A stretch of 39,375 nt of DNA from Oscillospiraceae bacterium (lineage in GTDB: Bacteria > Bacillota > Clostridia > Oscillospirales > Acutalibacteraceae). Both the position numbers and the translations under genes were made by a program. The stretch is taken from NCBI GenBank assembly GCA_029227055.1, contig JAQXZE010000005.1, positions 1-39,375 on the forward strand, in the 5' to 3' direction. This document shows, piece after piece, positions 31,846-39,375 of the stretch (positions within the stretch are counted from its first letter, which is position 1; every line of letters starts with the position of its first letter). The notes beneath the pieces were generated by a model. It worked only from the letters and a program-made list of their open reading frames with translations, was not told where the DNA came from and did not search any database.

Positions 31846-32547
31846 TTAAAAAAGTCTGCAAAGCAGAATTGGCAGAAAAATTGCAGGCACCGCATTCATA
31901 ACCTTTATTTTAGTAAGCTTTAGCATATTAAGTGCTATCGCTATTATTAAAAGGGAGCCTATAACCGACATATTTGATATAATAACATCGGTTAAAACGG
32001 GCTGAATAAATGTTGCAAGTAAGGTTAAAACACCCTCTATAAAAAGCACCGCTACAGAGGATAGCATAACCCCTATACCGAGACTTGAGGTTAAAGCTAT
32101 TGCGGCAACACAGTCGATAAGTCCTTTTGAATAAAGAACGGTATTATCGTTTAATATTCCTGAATTAATAGAGCCTACCACCGTCATAGCGCCAACACAG
32201 AAAAGTAGGGTTGCCGCTACAAAACCGTCTGCAATTTTAAGCTCGCCTGTACCCTTTGAGATACATTTTTCAATTTTTAGAGCAAGGCGGTTTACAAGAG
32301 CGTCAAGGTCAATAAGCTCACCAAGCAGTGCGCCAACCGCCATAGAAATTATTATTACAAGTATTTCGGCTTTTTCGTCAATAATACCTGTTACTCCGAT
32401 AAAGATTACGCATAGCGCCATTGCCTGCATAAGAATATCCTTGAGCCGCTCAGGTATACCCTTTTTAAAGATTAACCCTAAACCGCTGCCGAGAATAACA
32501 AGTAAAAAATTAACAAAAGCGCCGCTTAAAAATATTCTCTCAAGCAT
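31846..32547 (-). CDS. DUF554 membrane protein (YqgA/YdfK-like)
   Basis: 233 residues with about six to seven hydrophobic segments and the DUF554 family pattern: GSGLGLIFKKGIPERLKD, the LIDLDAL loop, FCVGAMTVVGSI and LLIIAIALNMLKLTKIKVMN pieces. It is a putative transporter of unknown substrate. It lies upstream of, and 12 bases from, the CapA-like gene. Confidence 0.85.
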   Translation of the reverse strand: MLERIFLSGAFVNFLLVILGSGLGLIFKKGIPERLKDILMQAMALCVIFIGVTGIIDEKAEILVIIISMAVGALLGELIDLDALVNRLALKIEKCISKGTGELKIADGFVAATLLFCVGAMTVVGSINSGILNDNTVLYSKGLIDCVAAIALTSSLGIGVMLSSVAVLFIEGVLTLLATFIQPVLTDVIISNMSVIGSLLIIAIALNMLKLTKIKVMNAVPAIFLPILLCRLF

Positions 32548-32602
32548 AAAAGCACCTCTTTTAAAATATACACCAAAATTCTACGAAAAGCAACAAAAAA
32601 AA

Positions 32603-32629
32603 CTCCCGAAAGAAAAACTCTTTCGGGAG
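32603..32629 (-). terminator. Terminator of the SDR gene
   Basis: CTCCCGAAAG and CTTTCGGGAG form a perfect 10-bp stem with a 7-base loop, followed on the minus strand by TTTTTTTT. Confidence 0.9.
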
Positions 32630-32635
32630 GAAATT

Positions 32636-33394
32636 TTAAGTCTTTGCCATCTTCATAACAATACTATGCGGCAGAATTTTTGCAACCAAGCGGTAGAATT
32701 TATAAAAAGTTCGGTTTGTGTAAACGGCGCGGTGACTTAAGGACGCTTTAAGTGCACCCCTTGCCATTTTGTATGGAGATACTCTCGGTAATGTGTCAAA
32801 GGTGTGGCTAGCACCCGGCTTAATGTCGGCAACTGATAAAAATTCTGTTTCCATAGGTCCGGGGCAAGCGGCTAAAACATTGATTTTTCTAGATTTCAGT
32901 TCAAAGCGCAGCGCCCTCGAAAAGCTCATAACATACGCCTTTGTAGAGGAGTAAACCGTCATTCTTGCATTTGGAGCAAAAGAGGCTATTGAGCAAGTAT
33001 TTATTATTTCTCCGCCCTCATTCATAAAGGGTAGGGATGCAGAAGTCATAACCGTCAGCGCTTCGCAGTTAAGGCGTATCATACCCTTGTTATCAGAGTT
33101 ATCAAGGGTGTCAAAATCGCCTAATTTTCCGTAGCCTGCATTGTTTATTAAAAGCTTAACATCAGCGTTTTCTGACCTTAAAAGTTCTGTGTATTTTAAA
33201 ATGCTGTTATCATCGGTTATATCAAGGGGAAGAACCCTGATTTTTTCGCCAAGGTCTGCCTTTAAATTTAAAAGTTTATCCTCTCTTCTTGCTATAACCC
33301 AAATTTCGTCAAGGTCTAGTCGGGTATTGTTCACAAGTCTTGCAAATTCACAGCCTATCCCCGAAGAAGCACCCGTAATTACCGCTATTTTCAT
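32636..33394 (-). CDS. Short-chain dehydrogenase/reductase (SDR)
   Basis: 252 residues of a classical SDR: cofactor motif TGASSGIG (residues 7-14), LINNAGYG, catalytic Ser in NTCSIASF, and YSSTK (Tyr-x-x-x-Lys) with PGPMETEF after it. RREDKL after beta-strand 2 suggests NADP(H). Resembles the DltE/YqjQ-type family; substrate not known. Monocistronic with its own terminator. Confidence 0.9.
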   Translation of the reverse strand: MKIAVITGASSGIGCEFARLVNNTRLDLDEIWVIARREDKLLNLKADLGEKIRVLPLDITDDNSILKYTELLRSENADVKLLINNAGYGKLGDFDTLDNSDNKGMIRLNCEALTVMTSASLPFMNEGGEIINTCSIASFAPNARMTVYSSTKAYVMSFSRALRFELKSRKINVLAACPGPMETEFLSVADIKPGASHTFDTLPRVSPYKMARGALKASLSHRAVYTNRTFYKFYRLVAKILPHSIVMKMAKT

Positions 33395-33485
33395 TTAAAG
33401 TCACCCCGTTTGAGTTTATACTAACTATATTATAATAAATTTCCGAATAATGCAAGTGCGTACAATTTTTGGAGCAGTTGCAGTA

Positions 33486-33514
33486 TTGACTTTTTGCCTT
33501 AGAGATAGTATTAT
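33486..33514 (+). promoter_or_regulatory. Promoter of the HPr-like gene
   Basis: -35 TTGACT (33486-33491), 17-base spacer, -10 TATTAT (33509-33514), 57 bases before the GTG start at 33572. Confidence 0.75.
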
Positions 33515-33571
33515 ATATAAGATAAAAATTTAGATTTTTTGTAGAACGTTTATCTAAAAGGTGGGCTTTTT

Positions 33572-33814
33572 GTGATAGAAAAAAATATTATTCTGCTTAA
33601 CAGTCTTGATAGTGTCAGAAAGTTCGTGTCTATAGCTATGGAACGGGATTATGATGTTGATTTGTGCAGCGGAAAATATATTGTAAACGGAAAATCTATA
33701 ATGGGCGTTTTCAGTCTTGACCTTACAAAGCCTATAAAAATGATAGCCCACTGCGAGAGTGACGATGACTTTTTTGAAAAAATCGAGCAGTTTATAGTTA
33801 AAGGCGAAGAGTAA
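33572..33814 (+). CDS. HPr/Crh-like protein lacking the phosphoryl-carrier histidine
   Basis: 80 residues. The segment GKSIMGVFSLDL (residues 40-51) matches the HPr/Crh regulatory-serine site, with Ser42 in the place of Ser46. The segment corresponding to the His15 site reads SLDSVRKFVSIA, with no histidine. It therefore cannot be a normal PTS phosphocarrier, but could be a substrate of HPr kinase and a corepressor like Crh. The GTG start follows AAGGTGG. A single-gene unit with its own promoter and a terminator at 33827-33847. Confidence 0.75.
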   Translation: MIEKNIILLNSLDSVRKFVSIAMERDYDVDLCSGKYIVNGKSIMGVFSLDLTKPIKMIAHCESDDDFFEKIEQFIVKGEE

Positions 33815-33826
33815 TTTACAGTCGGC

Positions 33827-33847
33827 GGCTGTCTTTTAAAGACAGCC
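33827..33847 (+). terminator. Terminator of the HPr-like gene
   Basis: GGCTGTC and GACAGCC (extendable by T/A pairs to 10 bp) form a stem followed by TGTTTTATT, 12 bases past the stop codon. Confidence 0.75.
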
Positions 33848-33879
33848 TGTTTTATTGTGAATACAACAAGGTTCCGGGC

Positions 33880-33912
33880 ACCCGCCCGCAATTTTAATTG
33901 CGTTTGGCGGGT
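33880..33912. repeat. Nested inverted repeat upstream of the helicase gene
   Basis: An outer stem ACCCGCC/GGCGGGT (33880-33886, 33906-33912) encloses an inner perfect hairpin CGCAATT/AATTGCG (33887-33902). It is GC-rich, unlike the AT-rich flanks, and lies 35 bases before the pcrA ATG, so it is within or near its leader. It may be a second terminator-like structure or an interspersed palindrome. Confidence 0.6.
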
Positions 33913-33946
33913 CGGGTTCTTACTATTTTAAAGGAATTTGATATTG

Positions 33947-36337
33947 ATGGATTTTTTAGATTTAAGAAGACAGATAATTGAAAAAGAATACGGAAAAATG
34001 AACGACCGTCAGTTTGAAGCGGTTGTAACTATAAACGGTCCGCTTTTGGTTTTGGCGGGGGCTGGCAGCGGAAAGACTACCGTGCTTGTAAACCGAATTG
34101 CAAATATTGTGAAATTCGGTAACGCTTATAATAGTAGCGAAGTTGGATTTTATACCGATGAGGATTTAAAGCTTGGTATAGATTATCTTGAGGGCAGAAG
34201 AGAGGATTTGCCTACTTCGGCTTTTTCCGTAAATGCGCCTCGCCCTTGGGAAATTTTAGCCATAACCTTTACAAACAAGGCGGCAGCGGAGCTTAAAGAG
34301 CGAATAAATGCAAAGCTCGGCAGTGACGGCGGTGAGGAAGTAGTTGCAGGCACATTTCACTCGGTATGCGGCAGAATTTTGCGCAGATTTGGTGACCAGA
34401 TAGGCTATTCCTCGCACTTTACGATTTACGATACAGACGACCAACGCCGTTTAATGAAGGAGATAATGAAGTCTTCTAATGTAGACGAAAAGCTTATCCC
34501 ACTAAAGAGTGTTTTAGGGGAAATATCTCGCGCAAAGGATGAGCTTATAACCCCCGAAGAGTATGAAGCTTCGGCAGGCTCAGATTTGCGCAAAAAGACA
34601 GTTGCAGGTCTTTATAAAATCTATCAAAGGCGATTAAAGGATGCCGATGCTATGGATTTTGACGATATGATTGTAAAAACTGTAGAGCTTTTCGACAGTT
34701 GTCCCGATGTACTAGCCTTTTATAATAACCGCTTTAAGTATGTAATGGTTGACGAGTATCAGGATACAAACTATGCTCAGTTTGTGCTTGTAAGTATGCT
34801 TGCAGGGGGTAGGGGTAATTTGTGCGTTGTCGGAGACGACGACCAAAGCATTTACCGTTTCAGAGGAGCAACAATCGAGAACATACTTAATTTTGAGTCA
34901 CAGTTTAAGGGTGCTAAAACTATAAGTCTTGAACAAAATTACCGTTCAACTGCGACTATTCTTGAAGCCGCTAATGCTGTTATTAAAAACAATCTCGGTC
35001 GTAAGGGTAAAAACCTTTGGACAGACGGAGAAAAGGGCGAAAAAATTACAGTTTATACAGCGTTAGACGAGCGCGCAGAGGCAAAATATATAACCGATGC
35101 AATACTCGAAAGTGTTAGAAACGGCAACAAGTTTTCGGACCATGCGGTGCTTTACAGAATGAATGCACAGTCGGCATCGATAGAAGGTGTGTTTGCCCGA
35201 AGCGGTGTATCATATAAGGTTATAGGCGGTTTTAGGTTCTTTGAGCGAAAAGAAGTAAGAGATATGCTAGCCTATCTTAATCTTATAAACAACCACAGTG
35301 ACAATGTGCGTCTTAGAAGAATTATAAACGAGCCAAAAAGAGGAATAGGGAATACCACCGTAAACAATGCTCAAAGCATTGCGGACAGTCTGTCCATTCC
35401 GATTTTTGAGGTTTTCTCCCGTGCTGACGAATTTGCCGCAATTTCACGAGCCTCAGCTAAGCTCAAAGAATTTTGTGCGATGATTAATGACCTTACAGAT
35501 ATGTTAGAGGAAGCAGAAATCAGCGAAGTTTATGAAGAAATGCTTATTAGAACAGGCTATAAATCAGCCTTAGTAGCGGCAGGCAAGGAAGAGGCAGACA
35601 GGGTAGAAAACATCGAAGAGTTAGGTACTGTTATAAAACAGTATGAGCTTGAAAATGATGAGCCTAGTCTTTCCTCATTCCTCGAAGAAATTGCCCTTGT
35701 TAGTGATACCGATTCCCTTGATGAGAGCGACGACAAGGTTGTTCTTATGACCATACATTCGGCTAAAGGCCTCGAATTTAAAAATGTTTATCTAATCGGT
35801 ATGGAGGAGGGCGTTTTCCCCGGTAATCAGTCTATTTACGGTGGAGAAAGCGAAATTGAGGAGGAAAGGCGGCTCGCCTATGTTGCTATAACAAGAGCTA
35901 AGAAAAATCTTGTTATTACAAACGCCTCTACCCGTATGCTTTACGGCTCAACAAACAGAAATTTGCCATCAAGATTTTTAAGGGAAATACCCGAAAGTCT
36001 TTGCGATATCTCAGCGGCGGTTTCGGGATATTCCGCTGCCTTTTCCTTTGGCGATACATATTCTCAAAGGTCTTCATATTCTCCGGGAGGCTTTGGAGAT
36101 ACTCCGCAAAACAGAAACGGCGGCTCTTATCTAAAGGGCTCTTATTCTGCTGAAGAAAAGCCGAAATCAAGTGGGGCGGGCTTCAAAGCGGGGCAGACTG
36201 TAGAGCACAAAACCTTTGGCAGAGGTCTTGTTGTTTCGGTAACGCCTATGGGTGCTGATTCTATGCTCGAAATAGCTTTTGATAATGTAGGCACTAAAAA
36301 ACTGATGGCAGCGTATGCAAAATTAAAAATAATTTAA
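33947..36337 (+). CDS. pcrA: UvrD/PcrA-type superfamily 1A DNA helicase
   Basis: A 3'-5' ATP-dependent helicase for repair and plasmid or rolling-circle replication. 796 residues with all SF1A motifs: Q motif NDRQFEAV, Walker A AGAGSGKTT, Ia ITFTNKAA, II VDEYQDTN, III GDDDQSIYRFRGA, IV LEQNYRS, V MTIHSAKGLEF and VI VAITRAKKNL. There is an extra stretch of about 35 residues between motifs I and Ia (around 47-85). The C-terminus has a Tudor-like end (HKTFGRGLVVSV). I choose the ATG at 33947, 11 bases after AAGGA; the TTG at 33938 is too close to it. Confidence 0.95.
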   Translation: MDFLDLRRQIIEKEYGKMNDRQFEAVVTINGPLLVLAGAGSGKTTVLVNRIANIVKFGNAYNSSEVGFYTDEDLKLGIDYLEGRREDLPTSAFSVNAPRPWEILAITFTNKAAAELKERINAKLGSDGGEEVVAGTFHSVCGRILRRFGDQIGYSSHFTIYDTDDQRRLMKEIMKSSNVDEKLIPLKSVLGEISRAKDELITPEEYEASAGSDLRKKTVAGLYKIYQRRLKDADAMDFDDMIVKTVELFDSCPDVLAFYNNRFKYVMVDEYQDTNYAQFVLVSMLAGGRGNLCVVGDDDQSIYRFRGATIENILNFESQFKGAKTISLEQNYRSTATILEAANAVIKNNLGRKGKNLWTDGEKGEKITVYTALDERAEAKYITDAILESVRNGNKFSDHAVLYRMNAQSASIEGVFARSGVSYKVIGGFRFFERKEVRDMLAYLNLINNHSDNVRLRRIINEPKRGIGNTTVNNAQSIADSLSIPIFEVFSRADEFAAISRASAKLKEFCAMINDLTDMLEEAEISEVYEEMLIRTGYKSALVAAGKEEADRVENIEELGTVIKQYELENDEPSLSSFLEEIALVSDTDSLDESDDKVVLMTIHSAKGLEFKNVYLIGMEEGVFPGNQSIYGGESEIEEERRLAYVAITRAKKNLVITNASTRMLYGSTNRNLPSRFLREIPESLCDISAAVSGYSAAFSFGDTYSQRSSYSPGGFGDTPQNRNGGSYLKGSYSAEEKPKSSGAGFKAGQTVEHKTFGRGLVVSVTPMGADSMLEIAFDNVGTKKLMAAYAKLKII

Positions 36338-36348
36338 TATTTTTAGAA

Positions 36349-36376
36349 TTGAATTTTTACAGTTTATAGGTATAAT
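36349..36376 (+). promoter_or_regulatory. Promoter of the membrane-protein gene at 36414
   Basis: -35-like TTGAAT (36349-36354), 16-base spacer, -10 TATAAT (36371-36376), 12 bases after the pcrA stop and 37 bases before the TTG start. Confidence 0.6.
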
Positions 36377-36413
36377 TAAAAGTAGATATTATTTTTATTA
36401 AGGAGGGATTACT

Positions 36414-37229
36414 TTGCAGGCGAACTCTAATATTGTAAAGAAAACCGCTAGAGCGGCACTTAAAGACAATTTCGTAAAGGCAATATTCTTTTGCCTTACA
36501 GTAGTATTTTCTATGCTAGCAGTTTATATTATTGAAACCTTGCTTTGCATTGTTTTTCCCGATGTCATAGCGAGCGTTATAGTTGCGCTTTTGTTAGTGT
36601 TTTTAATAGCTCCTTTAATGCTCGGTATGCTGAGAGCTTTTTGGCGAATAATGTGGAATTCGGACGATACGGTAGAAGTGGTGTTCTACTATTTTTCATC
36701 ACGAGAAGAATATGAAAGGTCGCTAAGGCTTATTTTCGGAATAGTTTTTAGAACCCTTTGGATTGGATTTTTACTCTTTTTGCCCGCATTATTTACGGAC
36801 GCACTTTCGTCTGTCAGGGTTTATGAGTTTTTCGGTATGTCGGCGCCGTCCTTTGCCTCTAATCTTTGGGTGCTTTCGGCATTTTTAAAAATTGCTGCCC
36901 TTATAGTGCTCTATATAATTACGCTTAAATACTATTTGGCGCCATTTTTATTTGTGGCAGACGGTGAGATGGATGCCGCCGAAGCAATTCATAAGTCAAC
37001 ACTGCTTTCAAGGGCAACCGCTATCGACTTTTTGCTTTTAACCTTTAGCTTTTTCGGTTGGTTTTTAATTTCCTTTACCGTTATACCCGTTATATTTACA
37101 ATACCGTATTTTATTATGTCTTATATAGTGCATTCAAGATTTGCAGTAGCAAATTATAATAAGGTGGCTAAGCAGTTTAGTAGCGGGGAAGATGATTTTC
37201 AGTTCTCTGCAGAAAGTATTGAGCTTTAG
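36414..37229 (+). CDS. Membrane protein of unknown function
   Basis: 271 residues with about six hydrophobic segments (AIFFCLTVVFSMLAVYIIE, ASVIVALLLVFLIAPLML, FRTLWIGFLLFLPALF, LKIAALIVLYIITLKYYLAPF, FLLLTFSFFGWFLISF and VIFTIPYFIMSYIV in pieces) and a hydrophilic C-terminus. The pattern resembles DUF975-like integral membrane proteins, but I cannot assign a family firmly. The start is TTG behind AGGAGGG (7-base spacing). It forms a probable operon with the next two genes. Confidence 0.8.
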   Translation: MQANSNIVKKTARAALKDNFVKAIFFCLTVVFSMLAVYIIETLLCIVFPDVIASVIVALLLVFLIAPLMLGMLRAFWRIMWNSDDTVEVVFYYFSSREEYERSLRLIFGIVFRTLWIGFLLFLPALFTDALSSVRVYEFFGMSAPSFASNLWVLSAFLKIAALIVLYIITLKYYLAPFLFVADGEMDAAEAIHKSTLLSRATAIDFLLLTFSFFGWFLISFTVIPVIFTIPYFIMSYIVHSRFAVANYNKVAKQFSSGEDDFQFSAESIEL

Positions 37230-37243
37230 CTTGAGGAGTAGTT

Positions 37244-37675
37244 ATGAAGGGTAATGCTTTTTTAAAATGCTTTTACATTCTGGCTGTCGTAATACTGCTT
37301 TTTAATGTGATAGCGGCTCTTGTGGACGAATTCGGCTTTTCGCCCGAAGAATTACCAATGGGCACTTTAAGCGGGGAATTTATATCTCCCTCGGGTGATA
37401 GAAAAATATCGGTTTACCGAGTGGAGAACTGCCTCGGTGTTGCGGTAAGGGCTGAATATGTGTCTTTAAAAGACCAAAACGAGCATAAAAACATTTATTG
37501 GCAGACCGATACCGATGTTATAATGGTTAATTGGCTTAATAACCGTTCGGTTAATATAAACGGTGTAACCCTTAATGTTGAGGGTGAGTATGTCTATGAT
37601 TCGAGGCGTGCTTCTTCCATTTTCCGTGAGGGCTCTCTTGAGGGTATAGCGGGTGACGAACTACTCAATGAATAG
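37244..37675 (+). CDS. Small membrane-anchored protein, DUF5412-like
   Basis: 143 residues: one N-terminal hydrophobic helix (about 8-27, CFYILAVVILLFNVIAAL), then an extracellular domain with SPSGDRKISVYRV, NIYWQTDTDVIMVNWLNNRSVNINGVTLNV in pieces and VYDSR, a pattern I associate with DUF5412 (sequence memory only). Function unknown. 14 bases after the previous gene. Confidence 0.7.
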   Translation: MKGNAFLKCFYILAVVILLFNVIAALVDEFGFSPEELPMGTLSGEFISPSGDRKISVYRVENCLGVAVRAEYVSLKDQNEHKNIYWQTDTDVIMVNWLNNRSVNINGVTLNVEGEYVYDSRRASSIFREGSLEGIAGDELLNE

Positions 37676-37682
37676 TATAGTT

Positions 37683-39044
37683 ATGAAAAAGAATGATATA
37701 GTTGACCTTGTTATTGAGGATATGTCTGCAGAGGGAAGCGGAATAGGTAAGGTAGATAATATGGCGGTTTTCGTTCCACTTACCGCTGTAGGCGATAAAC
37801 TCAAGGTACGAATTGTTAAGGTAAAAACTAAATATGCTTACGGTATAATTGAGGAAATTATATCTATGTCGCCTGACAGAATCAATGTTGATTGTCAGGC
37901 TTTTTCTCGTTGCGGAGGCTGTGTTTACAGACATATATCTTATGATAGCGAATGTAAAATAAAATATAACAGGGTTTACAATGCAATAAAGAGAATTGGT
38001 AAGGTAGATATGCTGCCAAAGCCTATAATCTCGGCTATAAATAGTGACAGATACCGCAATAAAGCGCAGTATCCGATAAACGAAAACGGAGATACAGGAT
38101 TTTTTGCAACCCACTCACACCGCATAATTCCTTGTAGTGACTGCCTTTTACAGCCGAGCGAATTCTCCGCCGCTTCAAAAGCACTTAAAAAATGGATAAA
38201 TGAAAACGGAATATCTGTATATAACGAGCAGACCAAAAGTGGAACAGTTCGGCATTTTTATCTTAGAAAAGGCTTTAAAACAGGGGAGATTATGGCGGTT
38301 TTGGTCTTAAACAAGTCTACTGTTAAAGCAGAAAAACTGCTTGTTGAAGCGTTAAAACAAGCACTTGGAGATAACCTTAAAAGCGTTTACCTTAATATAA
38401 ATAAAAAGGATACAAATGTTATTTTGGGTGATGAATGCCGCCTTATATACGGAAAAGAGTATATAACCGATATTCTTTGCGGTGTATCCTTTAAAATATC
38501 GCCGCTATCTTTCTATCAGGTTAATCGCGATATGGCAGAGCGGCTTTATAAAAAGGCTGCCGAATATGCAAAGCCTGAGGGTAAAAAGATATTAGACCTT
38601 TATTGCGGTGCAGGTACAATAGGTCTTTCAATGGCAAAGAGGGCTGAGTCTGTAATCGGTGTTGAAATAGTGCCCGAGGCTATAGAGGATGCAAAACAAA
38701 ATGCAAAAGACAACGAAATAGAAAATGCGCGTTTTATTTGCGCGGATGCCGCCGAGGCTGCAACCAGACTTTCAAAAGAGGGAATAAAACCCGATATATG
38801 TATTTTAGACCCACCGAGAAAGGGCTGCGATGCAGAACTTTTAGCCACCGTCGCAGAGGATTTTTCACCCGAGCGGATAATATATGTTTCCTGTGACCCT
38901 GCAACACTGGCTCGCGACATCGAAATTTTAAGGGCATATAATTATGAACTTTTAGAATATACGCCTGTTGATTTATTTCCGAGAACTTCGCACATAGAGG
39001 TCTGCTGTTGCTTATCAAAAGAAAAACAAAAGAATATGGGCTAA
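37683..39044 (+). CDS. rlmD: 23S rRNA (uracil-5-)-methyltransferase RlmD/RumA-like
   Basis: A SAM-dependent m5U methyltransferase with a TRAM domain (MKKNDIVDLVIEDMSAEGSGIG to about residue 58 in pieces) and an Fe-S site formed by DCQAFSRCGGC and a later CSDC. The methylase core has LDLYCGAGTIGL, the DPPRKGC motif and catalytic Cys in YVSCDPATLARD. I prefer the ATG at 37683 (453 residues) because it gives the family N-terminus; GTG at 37653 or ATG at 37668 would overlap the previous gene. No strong ribosome site is visible. RlmD, RlmCD and TrmFO-independent TrmA cannot be told apart with certainty. The stop codon overlaps that of the opposing recombinase gene. Confidence 0.92.
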   Translation: MKKNDIVDLVIEDMSAEGSGIGKVDNMAVFVPLTAVGDKLKVRIVKVKTKYAYGIIEEIISMSPDRINVDCQAFSRCGGCVYRHISYDSECKIKYNRVYNAIKRIGKVDMLPKPIISAINSDRYRNKAQYPINENGDTGFFATHSHRIIPCSDCLLQPSEFSAASKALKKWINENGISVYNEQTKSGTVRHFYLRKGFKTGEIMAVLVLNKSTVKAEKLLVEALKQALGDNLKSVYLNINKKDTNVILGDECRLIYGKEYITDILCGVSFKISPLSFYQVNRDMAERLYKKAAEYAKPEGKKILDLYCGAGTIGLSMAKRAESVIGVEIVPEAIEDAKQNAKDNEIENARFICADAAEAATRLSKEGIKPDICILDPPRKGCDAELLATVAEDFSPERIIYVSCDPATLARDIEILRAYNYELLEYTPVDLFPRTSHIEVCCCLSKEKQKNMG

Positions 39045-39375
39045 AACGCCCAAAGTATCTTAATATTATCGTCGTATAATTCGATACGGTCTATAAGGGA
39101 ATGTATTAACATACGCTTAGCGTCCATATCGTCACCCGCTAAAATAACGTCGGCGGTTTTTAAAATGTCCTTTGTTTCGGCAAGGGACGTTTTTTTATTT
39201 TTGTCAGCATTTTTAAGCTCGTATAATTCTGTTTCTAAGCTGTTACGCTCGTCGTTTAACGCTCCTATACGCTCTGCTATTTTTTCCAACGGTATAGACC
39301 CTAACTGGTACATATCCATTATTTTATCGAGCTGTACGGAAATATCAGCTATACGCTTTTCTAAAATAATGCGCT
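39041..39375 (-). CDS. Large serine recombinase, C-terminal part (runs off the window)
   Basis: 111 residues open to the right edge with no start codon needed inside the window: the frame stays open upstream of the ATG at 39319 (RIIEKR-like, ADISVQLDKIM). The coiled coil (IAERIGALNDERNSLETEL) and the final LIDRIELYDDNIKILWAF are typical of the C-terminal region of large serine recombinases that move conjugative elements and prophages. Its N-terminal resolvase and zinc-ribbon domains must lie beyond 39375. The TAG stop (39041-39043) overlaps the rlmD TAA (39042-39044) tail to tail. Confidence 0.8.
   Translation of the reverse strand, partial: RIILEKRIADISVQLDKIMDMYQLGSIPLEKIAERIGALNDERNSLETELYELKNADKNKKTSLAETKDILKTADVILAGDDMDAKRMLIHSLIDRIELYDDNIKILWAF

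Overview
The window looks like chromosome from a spore-forming, anaerobic Gram-positive of the class Clostridia, probably a gut-type Oscillospirales/Lachnospirales relative. That rests on a SpoIIE phosphatase, a SpoIID-like protein, a class B sortase, strong AGGAGG ribosome sites, moderate GC and Rho-independent terminators. The exact taxon cannot be read from the sequence.

Bases 1-155 hold two tRNA genes (Glu-TTC and Met-CAT, minus strand) behind a consensus promoter. Bases 258-15268 are one large minus-strand locus for a glycyl-radical-enzyme bacterial microcompartment of the fucose/rhamnose type (GRM5-like). In transcription order it encodes: B12-independent 1,2-propanediol dehydratase, its radical-SAM activase, a PduU/EutS-like shell protein, a PduV/EutP-like GTPase, a class II (fuculose/rhamnulose-phosphate type) aldolase, a GlcG/PduO-C-like protein, a zinc-type alcohol dehydrogenase, five BMC-H shell proteins, a BMC-P vertex protein (PduN/EutN), a PduS-like electron-transfer flavoprotein, a PduT-like BMC-T shell protein, a DeoR regulator, acetate/propionate kinase, a CoA-acylating aldehyde dehydrogenase and PduL. 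Inferred flow: a deoxyhexulose-1-phosphate is split to DHAP and lactaldehyde, lactaldehyde is reduced to 1,2-propanediol, this is dehydrated to propionaldehyde inside the shell, and propionaldehyde is split between propanol (NADH oxidation) and propionyl-CoA, propionyl-phosphate, propionate plus ATP. Candidate encapsulation peptides sit at the N-termini of PduL, the aldehyde dehydrogenase, the alcohol dehydrogenase and the GlcG-like protein, and at the C-terminus of the aldolase. Two strong sigma-A-type promoters, before the dehydratase and before the aldolase, share a -35/spacer sequence that is a good candidate operator for the DeoR protein.

Bases 15338-17912 carry feoAB (ferrous iron uptake) behind a Fur-box-like palindrome. 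Bases 17981-24589 carry a CdaR/PucR-type regulator, ftsE-ftsX with a coiled-coil M23 hydrolase, a VanZ-like coiled-coil protein, thiamine pyrophosphokinase and sortase B. Bases 24610-33394 are mostly minus-strand genes: spoIIE (promoter with the 21-bp spacing typical of Spo0A-activated promoters), trmO, a SpoIID/peptidoglycan-binding protein pair, a CapA-like protein, DUF554 and a short-chain dehydrogenase, with dut on the plus strand. Bases 33509-39044 carry a Crh-like HPr homologue, a PcrA/UvrD helicase, two membrane proteins and an RlmD-type rRNA methyltransferase. The window ends inside the 3' part of a large serine recombinase gene that meets rlmD tail to tail, suggesting the edge of a mobile element.

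The compartment class is already known. The less expected details are a shell gene with a probable second internal start, a cysteine cluster in the aldolase linker, an activase without the auxiliary ferredoxin domain, paired promoters with shared operator-like sequence, and the recombinase abutting rlmD.
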